64,000 nucleotides of DNA from Candidatus Stackebrandtia excrementipullorum (GTDB taxonomy: Bacteria > Actinomycetota > Actinomycetes > Mycobacteriales > Micromonosporaceae), in NCBI GenBank assembly GCA_019113825.1, contig DXGR01000001.1, positions 1 through 64,000 on the forward strand, written 5' to 3'. Numbering within the stretch: position 1 is the first letter of the stretch; each line of letters starts with the position of its first letter. The notes beneath the pieces are model-generated. The model ran no database searches. It was not told the DNA's origin and saw only the letters and a list, made by a program, of their open reading frames with translations. Both the position numbers and the translations under genes were made by a program. This document shows, one piece after another, positions 26,776 to 36,142 of this stretch.

Positions 26776-27612
26776 ATGGCGGGTGACGAGGGACTGTTCG
26801 GCTCAAACTCGGTGACCTGGCGTGTCCACGTCGAACCGATCATGTGGGTGGCCGGGCTGCGCGCCCTCTACCTGCAGTCCCTGCATCCGCGCGTCATGCG
26901 CGGCACTTACCAGAACTCGGCACTCTTCGACCGGAAAAAAGCCTGGGCACGGTTCCTCCGGACCGCCGAATACGTCACCATCCGCACCTACGGAACCACC
27001 GCCGAGACCGAAGCCGCAGGCCGACGCGTCCGCGCCATCCACTCCCGACTGCGCGGTATCGACCCCGAAACCGGTGAATCCTTCCGCCTCAACGAACCCG
27101 ATAGTCTCACCTGGGTGCACTGCGCTGAAATCGACTCCTACTCCCATATCGCGCACCGCAGCGGCATCATCACCGCCGACGAAACCGACCAATACATCCA
27201 AGAAAACCGTGCCAGCGCCACCCTGGTAGGGCTCTCACCCGAGCAGGTCCCCGGCTCGACCGCCGACATGGACCGGTACATGCGGGCGCAACGCGACACC
27301 CTGACCACCACACCGGAGGCGCTACGGGGTCTTTTGACCTCGTTCAATCCGCCTCTGCCCCGCCACCTCGCGCCCCTGAAACTCGTCGTTCCCGCAGTCA
27401 ACCTTCTGGCGTTGTCGACTCTCCCGAAGTGGGCGCGAAGAAAACTGGGAGTGCCCGTACTCCCCGGCGCCGACCTGGTCACCACCGCGCAACTGCGCAC
27501 TCTCCGGGCCGCCGGTCGCCTCACCCTTGGCGATCTCGACGCCGCGATCACCCAAGCCCGCGACAACGCCCACCGCATGGCCGACGGAACGTTCATATCG
27601 ATATTGGCCTAA
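26776..27612 (+). CDS. Oxygenase MpaB family (DUF2236) protein
   Basis: A 278-residue helical protein of the DUF2236/MpaB family, related to latex-clearing protein, a heme b oxygenase. Conserved parts seen: WRVHVEPIMWVAGLRALYLQ, SLHPRVMRGTYQNS, TIRTYGTTAETEAAGRRVR, and LTWVHCAEIDSYSHIA with the likely heme-region His. Such proteins are frequent in mycobacteria and relatives; substrates are mostly unknown. ATG 26776. From here to about 43 kb the + strand is markedly C-rich. Confidence 0.88.
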   Translation: MAGDEGLFGSNSVTWRVHVEPIMWVAGLRALYLQSLHPRVMRGTYQNSALFDRKKAWARFLRTAEYVTIRTYGTTAETEAAGRRVRAIHSRLRGIDPETGESFRLNEPDSLTWVHCAEIDSYSHIAHRSGIITADETDQYIQENRASATLVGLSPEQVPGSTADMDRYMRAQRDTLTTTPEALRGLLTSFNPPLPRHLAPLKLVVPAVNLLALSTLPKWARRKLGVPVLPGADLVTTAQLRTLRAAGRLTLGDLDAAITQARDNAHRMADGTFISILA

Positions 27613-27685
27613 CCCGGACCTCACCGTTCACGTCACACAACCCCGCCGACAGTGCCACCATGACCACAACCAAAGGGAGGCACCG

Positions 27686-28090
27686 ATGGCACTACTCAAC
27701 CCGTACATCGCTTTTGACGGCACGACAGCCGAAGCCATGGACTTCTACCAGAGCGTCTTCGGTGGGGAACTCACCCTCAACACGTACAGCGAATACGGTG
27801 ACACCGGCCCCACCGGCAACCTCGTCATGCACTCCATGTTGGAGACCCGTGACGGTATGATCCTCATGGCCAGCGACGTCCCACCCGGCACCCCACACCG
27901 CCAAGGCGACAATGTGTCGATCTGCCTCAGCGGCGACGAAAACACCGGACTGCGCGCAATCTGGCAAGCTCTCATCGACGGCGGCACCGTCACTCAGGCC
28001 CTGGAAACACAACCCTGGGGCGACGACTACGGCTCCTGCATCGACCGCTTCGGCATCGTGTGGCGCGTCAACATCAACAGAAACACCTGA
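27686..28090 (+). CDS. VOC family protein, PhnB/YjdN type
   Basis: A 134-residue homologue of PhnB/YjdN and 3-demethylubiquinone methyltransferase-like folds. The motifs are LNPYIAFDGTTAEAMDFYQS, FGGELTLNTYSEYGD, MHSMLETRDGMILMASDVPP and WGDDYGSCIDRFGIVWRVNI. The WGDxYGxxxDxFGxxW block is diagnostic. Enzymatic activity is unproven in this subgroup. ATG 27686 has a strong GGGAGG. It lies between the MpaB and RecQ genes. Confidence 0.92.
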   Translation: MALLNPYIAFDGTTAEAMDFYQSVFGGELTLNTYSEYGDTGPTGNLVMHSMLETRDGMILMASDVPPGTPHRQGDNVSICLSGDENTGLRAIWQALIDGGTVTQALETQPWGDDYGSCIDRFGIVWRVNINRNT

Positions 28091-28132
28091 CCCGGATTAC
28101 CCCCACCGGGTTCCGGGCACGTCACAGCCACC

Positions 28133-30217
28133 GTGTACAACCAAACCGTGACCATCGATCGCGCCCACGCAGACACACTCCTACACCGTCTGGCAGGACC
28201 GGCCGCCACGTGGCGGCCCGACCAGTGGCGCGCCGTTGAAGCGCTGGTCGAACACCGCCGCCGTGTCCTGCTGATCCAACGCACCGGATTCGGAAAATCC
28301 GCGGTCTATTTCGCCGCGACGGGCCTGTTGCGGGCGCAGGGCGCCGGGCCCACAGTCATCGTGTCGCCGCTGTTGGCGCTTATGCGCAACCAGATCGACG
28401 CCGCCCGGTCCGCGGGCATCAACGCCGTCACGATCAACTCGTCCAACCCCCACGACTGGGACGACACCACCGCCGCCGTAGCCGCCGACGAGGTCGACGT
28501 TCTTCTCGTCAGTCCCGAAAGGCTCAACAACCCCGATTTCCGTGACAACGTACTCCCGAAACTCGTCGCCGCCTGCGGGATGCTCGTCGTCGACGAAGCT
28601 CACTGCATTTCCGACTGGGGACACGATTTCCGTCCCGACTATCGTCGCCTGCGCGCGTTTCTGTCCCAGCTCGACGACACCGTCCCCGTCCTGGCGACCA
28701 CCGCGACCGCCAACGCCCGCGTCAGCGCCGACATCGCCGAACAACTCGACAAACCGGACCGGCCAAGCCTCGTCCTACGCGGCAACCTGGACCGGGAGTC
28801 GTTGCATCTGTCCGTGGTCAATCTCGACCACGGACGGCAACGCCTCGCCTGGCTGGACCAACACCTCAACGGGCTCCCCGGATCGGGCATCGTCTACGCC
28901 CTCACCGTCGCCGGTGCCGAACAGATCGCCGAACATCTCACCGACCGTGGACACAACGTCGCCGCCTACACCGGCAAAACCGAGCCCACCGAACGCGCCC
29001 AACTCGAAGACGACCTCCTCTCCAACCGATTGAAGGCACTTGTCGCCACCAGCGCCCTCGGAATGGGTTTCGACAAACCCGACCTCGGGTTCGTCGCCCA
29101 CGTCGGTGCACCCTCATCACCCATCGCCTACTACCAACAGATCGGCCGCGCCGGCCGCGCCGTCCACCGCGCCCACGTGGTTCTTCTCCCCGCCGAAGAG
29201 GACACCGCGATCTGGCGGTACTTCTCCTCGCTGTCGTTCCCGGGACAAGAACCCGTCCAACAGGCCTTGACCGCCCTCAACCGAGCCGCCGCACCACTAT
29301 CGACGGCCGCCCTGGAAACCCACGTCGACCTCAGCCGAAACCGTCTGGAGATGATGTTGAAAGTCCTCGACGTCGACGGTGCCGTCACACGCGTCAAAGG
29401 TGGGTGGGAAGCAACCGGAGCTCCCTGGCATTACGACGCCGACCGCTACACCCGCGTCGACCGTGCCCGCCAACACGAACAAAACCGCATGCGCGAATAC
29501 GCGACGACCCGCACCTGCCGTCTGCGGTACCTACGTGACCAGCTCGACGACCCCGATGCCGCCGACTGCGGTCGCTGCGACAACTGCACCGGCACTCCCA
29601 CCGACGCCACCGTCTCCCCCGAAGCAGTATCCGCGGCACACGCCGCCGTCGACCGGCCAGGCCTGTCGTGCCCACCTCGTCGCATGTGGCCGACCGGGCT
29701 GAAAAACCTCGGCATCGACCTGGCAGGCAAAATCGCCACCGACGTCCGCACCGACACCGGACGCGTTATCGCCCGCCTCTCCGACATCGGCTGGGGACCA
29801 CGTCTACGCGAACTGGTCGACGGCCCCGACCAACCGGTACCCGACGACGTGTTCCACGCCGTCGTCGCCGTACTCGCCGCCTGGGACTGGAAACGCCCAA
29901 ACGCCGTCGTCGCCACCGGCTCCACCACCCGACCCGTCCTGGTCGAGACACTGGCACAACGCATCGCCGACACCGGACGCATGACCTACTTGGGTAGCCT
30001 CCACCGCACCACCGAGCCCGGCCCCGCCGGCGTCAACAGCGCCATGCGGCTACGCAACGTCTGGGACGCCTTCACCGTCCCGTTCACACCCTCCGGCACG
30101 GTGTTGCTCGTCGACGACACACGCGACACCGGCTGGACCGCGACCGTCGCCGGCGCCCTCCTCCGCGAAGCGGGCGCCGAAGCGGTCTACCCGTTCGCGT
30201 TGGCGTTGCGCGCCTGA
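28133..30217 (+). CDS. recQ: RecQ family ATP-dependent DNA helicase with C-terminal PRTase-like domain
   Basis: A 694-residue helicase. Motif 0/I is RPDQWRAVEALV with IQRTGFGKSAVYF, motif II is LVVDEAHCISDWGHDFRP, motif III is LATTATAN, and the second lobe has IVYALTVAGAEQ, ALGMGFDKPDLGF and QIGRAGRA. A zinc-binding region follows (CRLRYLRDQLDD with CGRCDNCTG). The end (about 590-694) resembles a phosphoribosyltransferase, GTVLLVDDTRDTGWTATVAG, an architecture usual for actinobacterial RecQ. It unwinds recombination and fork intermediates. The start may be GTG 28133 or GTG 28148. A strong terminator follows. Confidence 0.93.
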   Translation: MYNQTVTIDRAHADTLLHRLAGPAATWRPDQWRAVEALVEHRRRVLLIQRTGFGKSAVYFAATGLLRAQGAGPTVIVSPLLALMRNQIDAARSAGINAVTINSSNPHDWDDTTAAVAADEVDVLLVSPERLNNPDFRDNVLPKLVAACGMLVVDEAHCISDWGHDFRPDYRRLRAFLSQLDDTVPVLATTATANARVSADIAEQLDKPDRPSLVLRGNLDRESLHLSVVNLDHGRQRLAWLDQHLNGLPGSGIVYALTVAGAEQIAEHLTDRGHNVAAYTGKTEPTERAQLEDDLLSNRLKALVATSALGMGFDKPDLGFVAHVGAPSSPIAYYQQIGRAGRAVHRAHVVLLPAEEDTAIWRYFSSLSFPGQEPVQQALTALNRAAAPLSTAALETHVDLSRNRLEMMLKVLDVDGAVTRVKGGWEATGAPWHYDADRYTRVDRARQHEQNRMREYATTRTCRLRYLRDQLDDPDAADCGRCDNCTGTPTDATVSPEAVSAAHAAVDRPGLSCPPRRMWPTGLKNLGIDLAGKIATDVRTDTGRVIARLSDIGWGPRLRELVDGPDQPVPDDVFHAVVAVLAAWDWKRPNAVVATGSTTRPVLVETLAQRIADTGRMTYLGSLHRTTEPGPAGVNSAMRLRNVWDAFTVPFTPSGTVLLVDDTRDTGWTATVAGALLREAGAEAVYPFALALRA

Positions 30218-30250
30218 CGTCAGACGGCCCGGCCCGCCTGTGGATCTCGA

Positions 30251-30284
30251 CGCCGACCGCGGCATTCTGTAACCGCGGTCGGCG
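30251..30284. terminator. Hairpin terminator after recQ
   Basis: Perfect 12-bp arms CGCCGACCGCGG and CCGCGGTCGGCG enclose a 10-base loop, 33 bases after the recQ stop. The remaining 280 bases to the ABC exporter hold no gene I can support. Confidence 0.85.
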
Positions 30285-30563
30285 CGCAGGCTCCTACACC
30301 CGGTAGCTGCGCGTGGGTGACGAGACCAGGTCCGCGACAACGAAAGCCCATGCCCGCCAAGGCCGGACCGGTCGGCGGCAACGCCTTCCACGCGAGGGCG
30401 CCAAGGTCAGGCGCATCCGGCCCCACCAAGAACCGAAACGGTCGCAGAACATGGCGTCACACTCAAGATGCCCGCCCGGTATCGGCGCCACCAATGCGAC
30501 GGCCTGCACACTCCGGACAGCACCACCGGCACATCCAGACCAGACGCCTAGGCTGTAACGATC

Positions 30564-32288
30564 ATGCTCACCACCGGCCGCCCCGACCCGGGAACCCCCG
30601 ACACCGGGAGCCCACTGGCATACCTGTGGTGGCTGGTGAAGTCACAACCACTGCGATGCGCCCGCGGCGGCCTCTGGGGGACACTATGGATGGTCGGTTT
30701 GATGATGCCGCCACTGTTCATCTCCCACGCCATCGACAACGGGCTCCGCCCCGGCAACGTCAACACCCTGATCGCCTGGAGCGCCGCCATCGTCGCCCTG
30801 GGAGCCGCCAACGCCGGCATCGGACTCCTCCGACACCGCACCATGACCTTCGTGCGACTGGACGCATCATGCCGCACCATCGCCGCCGTCACCCGGCACA
30901 CCGCCCGCGTCGGCGCCGCACTTCCCCGACGCGTCTCCACCGGTGAAGCCGTCAACATCGGCACCACCGACATCACCCAGATCGCCATGGTCCTGACCAT
31001 GGTCGGGCCCGGAGTCGGCGCCGTCATCGCCTACATCGTCGTCGCCGCCCTGACACTGGCGATATCCCCACTCCTGGCCCTGGTCGTCCTCATCGGTGTA
31101 CCCGCGGTCGTGGTCGCGGTCGGCCCCCTGTTGACCCGGCTGCAACGCACCGAAGCCGCCTACCGCCACCAACAGGGCCACCTGACCGCCCGCGCCGGCG
31201 ACATCGTCTCCGGTCTACGCATCCTGCGCGGAGTCGGCGGTGAGTCCCTGTTCCTCGACCGATACCGGTCCAGATCAGCCGCCATGATCGACGAAGGATA
31301 CCGAGTCGGACGGTTCACCAGCTGGATCACCTCTTTGTCATCGGGAATCCCCGCCGTCCTGGTGGCCGCAGTGACCTGGCTGGGCGCACGCATGGTCGTC
31401 ACCGACCAGATCAGCATCGGAGACCTCGTCGCCGTCTACGGATACTGCCTCGTCCTGGTCGTACCGGTGTCGTTCCTGATCGAATCCGGCTACGACCTCA
31501 CCCGAGGCCGCGTAGCCGCCGCCCGCGTCATCGACATCCTCAACGTTCCCGCAGACGTCACCGACCACCATTCGAGCCTCGGCCCGCCCCATCTCGGCGA
31601 CCTGACCGACCCCGCATCCGGGCTCACCGTCACCGCGGGCTCGTTCACCGCGATCGCCGCCACCGACCCGGCCGACGCCACCACCATCGCCGACCGACTT
31701 GCCCGCTTCACCGACTCGACGGCGACGCTCGGCAAAGTTCGCCTCACCGACATGGCGATCTCCGACATCCGGCGACGCATCCACATCCTCGACAACGACG
31801 CCTACCTGTTCTCAGGGGCGCTACGCGATATGACCGACCCCTGGAACGGCAACGACACCGACCACCTCGCCTCCTGCATTCATGCCGCAGTCGCCGACGA
31901 CATCGTCGAAGGACTCCCCGACGGTCTCGACACCCCTATCGCGACGCAAGCGCGCACCCTCTCAGGCGGCCAACGTCAACGAATCCGATTGGCGCGGGCA
32001 CTCATGGCCGACCCGGAAACACTCATACTCATCGACGCGACCTCCGCCGTGGACTCACCCACTGAAGCCGTCATCGCCGACCGGCTCCGGGCACACCGTG
32101 CACACAAAACCACCATCGTCGTCACCACATCCCCGGCCCTACTAGACCTGGCCGACGAAGTCGCCTTCATCACCGACGGACACGTGACCGCGGTAGGAAG
32201 CCACCACAACCTGCTACACACTCAACCGGCCTACCACCGCCTAGTCGACCGGTCGTTGGGAGAAAACGGCACCCGGGAGGCGACATGA
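30564..32288 (+). CDS. ABC exporter half-transporter, subunit with degenerate Walker motifs
   Basis: A 574-residue fused permease-ATPase. Six transmembrane helices lie in about residues 35-310. In the nucleotide-binding domain the Walker A is missing (AIAATDPADATTIADRL replaces GxxGxGKS), and Walker B reads LILIDATSAVD, with Ile for the Asp and Asp for the catalytic Glu. The signature LSGGQRQRIRLARAL is perfect. This is the degenerate half of a heterodimeric exporter; its partner starts in a 4-base ATGA overlap. Together they would export a drug, peptide or lipid. Confidence 0.93.
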   Translation: MLTTGRPDPGTPDTGSPLAYLWWLVKSQPLRCARGGLWGTLWMVGLMMPPLFISHAIDNGLRPGNVNTLIAWSAAIVALGAANAGIGLLRHRTMTFVRLDASCRTIAAVTRHTARVGAALPRRVSTGEAVNIGTTDITQIAMVLTMVGPGVGAVIAYIVVAALTLAISPLLALVVLIGVPAVVVAVGPLLTRLQRTEAAYRHQQGHLTARAGDIVSGLRILRGVGGESLFLDRYRSRSAAMIDEGYRVGRFTSWITSLSSGIPAVLVAAVTWLGARMVVTDQISIGDLVAVYGYCLVLVVPVSFLIESGYDLTRGRVAAARVIDILNVPADVTDHHSSLGPPHLGDLTDPASGLTVTAGSFTAIAATDPADATTIADRLARFTDSTATLGKVRLTDMAISDIRRRIHILDNDAYLFSGALRDMTDPWNGNDTDHLASCIHAAVADDIVEGLPDGLDTPIATQARTLSGGQRQRIRLARALMADPETLILIDATSAVDSPTEAVIADRLRAHRAHKTTIVVTTSPALLDLADEVAFITDGHVTAVGSHHNLLHTQPAYHRLVDRSLGENGTREAT

Positions 32289-34033
32289 CCGATCTCCGTG
32301 ACGGCCATCTTCCCGTCGCCGACCGCACCCGGATACGCCACGCCGTCGCGCGACTGTGGCGCGCCGAACGAGGCGCCACCGTCACCGTCGTTGCGCTCTA
32401 CTGCGCAACGTCACTGATCGGCCTCGCAGGGCCGTGGCTGCTGGGACGCATCATCGACGAAGCCGCAGCAGGCACCAACACAGCCACCATCGACCGGTTG
32501 GCCGCCGCCATCGTGGCATTCGCGCTCCTGCAGCTGATCGCCAACCGCTTCGCCCGTTACACCGCACACCGTCTCGGTGAACGGACACTCGCCCGCCTCC
32601 GCGAAACCTTCGTCGAACGGACTCTCCGACTGCCCACAGCCACCGTCGAGAAAGTCGGAACCGGCGACCTGATGACCCGAAGCTCCTCCGACGTGGCCAC
32701 CATCGGCATGCTGACCAGGCAAGCCCTCCCCGAACTGTTCCTCGCCGCCGTCCAGGTCGTCTTCATCCTGACCGCGGTATTCCTGGTCAGCCCACTGCTG
32801 GGAGCCTGCGCCCTGATCGCCGCCCCCACCCTGTGGTGGGTCACCCGCTGGTACCTTCACCGCGCGCGGTCGGGGTATCTCGCCGAAGGCGCCGCCAACA
32901 CGGAGATGTCGCAGGCTCTGGCCGAGACCGTCGAAGGCGCCCGCACCATGGAGGTGCTGCGCATCGGTCGTTACCGCATCGACACCGGCGACACCAAGCT
33001 CACCGAACTGATACGCACCAGGCGTTACACCTTGTTCCTGCGTAGCGTCCTGTTTCCCGTGGCGGAGCTCTCCTACGCATTGCCCATCGCCGTGGTTCTG
33101 CTGGTCGGCGGGCTCGGCTACATCAACGGTCTCGTCGGTCTGGGCGCCGTGGTCGCCGCGACCTTGTACCTCCAGCAACTGTCCGAACCACTGGACACGG
33201 TGCTCATGTGGCTGGAACAGCTGCAGCGCGGCAGCGCCTCCTTCGCCCGCGTGGAAGGCCTCGCCGCGCTCGATGACCACCCATCCACCACCGACACGGA
33301 ACCCGTCGACGACCGGATCAGCCTCGACGGTGTCCGCTTCGCCTACCGCGGCGGACGCGACATCCTCCACGGCGTCGACCTGCACGTCGAACCGGGGGAG
33401 CATCTGGCACTGGTCGGCCCCTCCGGCGCAGGAAAGTCCACATTGGGCAAATTGTTGGCCGGGATCGAACGCCCACATACCGGAAGCATCACCATCGGCG
33501 GCGCCGACATCGCCGACCTCCCACCCGAACAACTACGCCAACGCGTCGCACTGGTCACCCAGGAACATCACATATTCATCGGCACACTGCGCGACAACCT
33601 CATCCTCGCCAAACCCGACGCCACCGACACGCAAATCACCGCCGCACTCCACGCCATCGACGCCGACCTGCTCGACCGGCTCCCCCACGGACTCGACACC
33701 GAACTGGGCCCCGGGGCCACCACACTCGACGCCGACGCCCAACACATCGCCCTCGCACGACTCATCCTGGCCAACCCCCACACCCTCATCCTCGACGAAG
33801 CAACCGCCCTACTCGACCCCACCACCGCCCGCCGCACCGAACGCTCCCTCGCAGCGGTCTTGAAAGGACGAACAGTCGTGTCCATCGCGCACCGTCTCCA
33901 CACCGCACACGACGCCGACCGCATCGCCGTCATCGACCACGGCCGCATCGTCGAACTGGGAAGCCACGAACACCTCATCGCCGCCGACGGCGCCTACGCC
34001 CACCTGTGGCGCACCTGGCACGGCGACCGGTGA
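32285..34033 (+). CDS. ABC exporter half-transporter, subunit with intact Walker motifs
   Basis: A 582-residue partner of the preceding subunit. Its Walker A, LVGPSGAGKSTLGKLLAG, and Walker B with catalytic Glu, LILDEATALLD, are intact, and the Q-loop is VTQEHHIFIGTLRDN. The signature is degraded to TLDADAQHIALARL. The one working ATP site therefore forms from this subunit's Walker motifs and the partner's LSGGQ, while the other site is dead on both faces. The permease half has six helices and extended loops. It ends one base from the convergent PspC gene. The substrate is unknown. Confidence 0.94.
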   Translation: MTDLRDGHLPVADRTRIRHAVARLWRAERGATVTVVALYCATSLIGLAGPWLLGRIIDEAAAGTNTATIDRLAAAIVAFALLQLIANRFARYTAHRLGERTLARLRETFVERTLRLPTATVEKVGTGDLMTRSSSDVATIGMLTRQALPELFLAAVQVVFILTAVFLVSPLLGACALIAAPTLWWVTRWYLHRARSGYLAEGAANTEMSQALAETVEGARTMEVLRIGRYRIDTGDTKLTELIRTRRYTLFLRSVLFPVAELSYALPIAVVLLVGGLGYINGLVGLGAVVAATLYLQQLSEPLDTVLMWLEQLQRGSASFARVEGLAALDDHPSTTDTEPVDDRISLDGVRFAYRGGRDILHGVDLHVEPGEHLALVGPSGAGKSTLGKLLAGIERPHTGSITIGGADIADLPPEQLRQRVALVTQEHHIFIGTLRDNLILAKPDATDTQITAALHAIDADLLDRLPHGLDTELGPGATTLDADAQHIALARLILANPHTLILDEATALLDPTTARRTERSLAAVLKGRTVVSIAHRLHTAHDADRIAVIDHGRIVELGSHEHLIAADGAYAHLWRTWHGDR

Positions 34034-34034
34034 A

Positions 34035-34238
34035 CTAATACGCCGACACCACCTTCTCCTCATTGGGCAGCAAAATCCACAAAGCGATGTAAATGATGAA
34101 CTGCGGTCCGGGCAGTATGCACGACAGGACCGCGATGATCCGCATGGTCGTGTTCCCGATACCGAAACGACGTGCCAAACCGGCACACACTCCGGCGATC
34201 ATGCGCCCCTGGCGAGGCCGATACAGTCTGTTGCTCAT
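34035..34238 (-). CDS. PspC domain protein
   Basis: A 67-residue membrane protein of the PspC type: RLYRPRQGRMIAGVCAGLAR, then one transmembrane helix (IIAVLSCILPGPQFIIYIAL). It may sense envelope stress. ATG 34238 follows AAGGGGAAAG; longer upstream readings lack support. Confidence 0.92.
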   Translation of the reverse strand: MSNRLYRPRQGRMIAGVCAGLARRFGIGNTTMRIIAVLSCILPGPQFIIYIALWILLPNEEKVVSAY

Positions 34239-34841
34239 CGTCGGCTTTCCCCTTCCTCTCAAACTGACCGGTTACCCTCAATCGTGCCTGTGCCAACAAC
34301 AGCGACGCATCGGTGATGACACCTAGACAACCCTGAGGTTTCGGTGCACCGGCGGCCCCACCCACCCTGCCGGGTCGGCTCTCTTCCGGCCGAAGCGCCG
34401 ACTCGTCGAACAGCGCCAATACCGGGTCGACGACACACCGGACGTGGCACAGGTACACATGTGCCGACAGGTGACAACTGCGCCTCGGGCGGTACTGAAG
34501 CCCCTACTCGTAACTACAACACCATCGCCGGTCGGGGCATGGACCAAGACGAGCGAAGAACCCTCGGCACTGATCGTGCCCCAGTCTCAAAGACACCCCA
34601 TCTTCCGCCTCTGCAACACCCGAAGCCGCCACCACCTCCTCCACGAGAAAGGCCGGGAATCCGGCGAGCCTCTCATCTTCGAGAGACCCCATGTGCACGG
34701 CCTACCACGAAGTCCACAAAATCCATCGGGCCCCAACCCGGTTACGTCACAAAACGATGCCACCATCCGCCACACCGGCCACTCCCATCCGCTTGTTCGA
34801 TTCGGCCAACCACACCGCTGCCGACCGCCATAGTTGAACCC
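34239..34841. other. No supported gene; possible remnant
   Basis: Six hundred bases without a convincing gene. A minus-strand frame near 34690-34560 (VHMGSLEDERLAGFPAFLVE) has gene-like codon use but no start or recognisable family, so it may be decayed coding DNA. Confidence 0.4.
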
Positions 34842-35168
34842 ATGAACAAGTTCAACCTCACCGACGTCGCGGCCCACGAACTATCACTCGCCGCCGAATC
34901 ACCCGCCGGACGCAGCACCGACACCGTCATAGGCGGCTCCCGAAGGCGCCTACGACAAAGCGTCATGACCCTCATCGCCGGAGAACGCCTCGCCGAACAC
35001 GAGTTCCCCGGCGAATCAACACTTCAAATCCTCTCCGGATCGGTACGCCTCGACACCGGCGACGACTCCATGACCGGCGACCCCGGCGACCTCTTGGTCA
35101 TCCCACCCGAAAGGCACAGCCTCACCGCCGTCACCGATACCGCCATGCTCCTCACCGTCGTCAAGTAA
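34842..35168 (+). CDS. Cupin domain protein
   Basis: A 108-residue single-domain cupin. Motif 1 region is GERLAEHEFPGESTLQILSG and motif 2 is GDPGDLLVIPPERHSLTAV. Of the usual metal histidines only H in AEHEF and H in ERHSL are clear, so metal binding may be weak. It could be a small-molecule binder or isomerase. ATG 34842. It ends four bases from the convergent pentapeptide-repeat gene. Confidence 0.85.
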   Translation: MNKFNLTDVAAHELSLAAESPAGRSTDTVIGGSRRRLRQSVMTLIAGERLAEHEFPGESTLQILSGSVRLDTGDDSMTGDPGDLLVIPPERHSLTAVTDTAMLLTVVK

Positions 35169-35172
35169 CCGG

Positions 35173-35826
35173 TCACAACTCCAACGAAATACCCAAGGCA
35201 CCCGCCAACGTGTACGCCAACGGCAACACGTCGGCCGCCGAAATCGTGGCGCCCGCCAAAGCCTCCACCCCACTCACCTCTTCAAGCCGACAACCCTCAA
35301 AACGAGCCCCCACCGCCTTCGCCTCATGCAACTTCGCGCCCTGCAGATCACAATCCACAAAACGCACCCCCGAAACATCCGCCCCGGTGAAATCGACCTC
35401 CGCCATTCGACAACCAACAAACTCCACATGAGAAAAACGAGTAAACCGAAACCCCGCCAGATCAATCCGGCAGTCACTAAACGACACGTCCTTCACGACA
35501 CCGTCGGTCCACTGCAAACCCGTCGCACGCGCCCCCATCACCTGCGACCGAAGCAACGAACACCGCTGCCCCACGACCCCCGCCAGGCTCACCGACTCCA
35601 AACGACAATCCCGCCACACACCGTTCTGCCACGCACCCGACGACAAATCCGTGCCCACGAACCGACACTGCTCCATCTCAAACCCCGCAGCACGAACCCC
35701 CGCACAACCGTCCCGCCCCACCTCCAATCGCCACCAGTCCACCTCCGACTCAAACACGCGGTCCCCTACCGGCTCCAACCTCTTCGGAAGATCCGGCACC
35801 GCAATACGACCCATCCCGCGTGCCAC
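35173..35826 (-). CDS. Pentapeptide-repeat protein
   Basis: A 217-residue protein made mainly of A(D/N)LxX repeats that fold into a right-handed beta-helix: FEMEQCRFVGTDLSSGAWQN, FSDCRIDLAGFRFTRFSHVE, and CRMAEVDFTGADVSGVRFVD. Such proteins can mimic DNA and protect gyrase from quinolones (Qnr, MfpA), but many have other roles; none can be chosen here. I prefer GTG 35826 with AAGGGG upstream; ATG 35814 is the alternative. Convergent with the cupin gene. Confidence 0.9.
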   Translation of the reverse strand: MARGMGRIAVPDLPKRLEPVGDRVFESEVDWWRLEVGRDGCAGVRAAGFEMEQCRFVGTDLSSGAWQNGVWRDCRLESVSLAGVVGQRCSLLRSQVMGARATGLQWTDGVVKDVSFSDCRIDLAGFRFTRFSHVEFVGCRMAEVDFTGADVSGVRFVDCDLQGAKLHEAKAVGARFEGCRLEEVSGVEALAGATISAADVLPLAYTLAGALGISLEL

Positions 35827-36142
35827 AACAAACCCCTTTTCCCACGACACAACACGACGGCCACACCCTAAACACCTCCCCCGACACTCACCGCCCCCAC
35901 CGCGATAATCGACACCTCCCGTCACACCGAAACAAGTTAAACGTGAAACTTCTTTTCCTCGACCAGTGGCCCACAGGCGGCATGGCAAAAAATCCACGAC
36001 ACGGCACACCCGCATCCAACCCGACCGATCACACAGACTCCGCGGCCTCACCCCAGCACTCCGCATCCATTCCCTTCGCACCAAAACCACGTCACCACCA
36101 CCGTCCTGCTCACCACGCTCCATCAAACGAAAGGCACCAACG
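35827..36142. other. Divergent promoter region
   Basis: Between the pentapeptide-repeat gene and the SDR gene. No coding signal; likely holds promoters for both. A short AAGTT/AACTT dyad near 35933-35950 is the only structure I noticed. Confidence 0.4.

Noticed and set aside
32411..33532. A 373-codon antisense frame over the second ABC subunit
   Set aside because: Gly/Val/Asp-rich mirror of a high-GC gene; the sense frame is an unambiguous ABC exporter.
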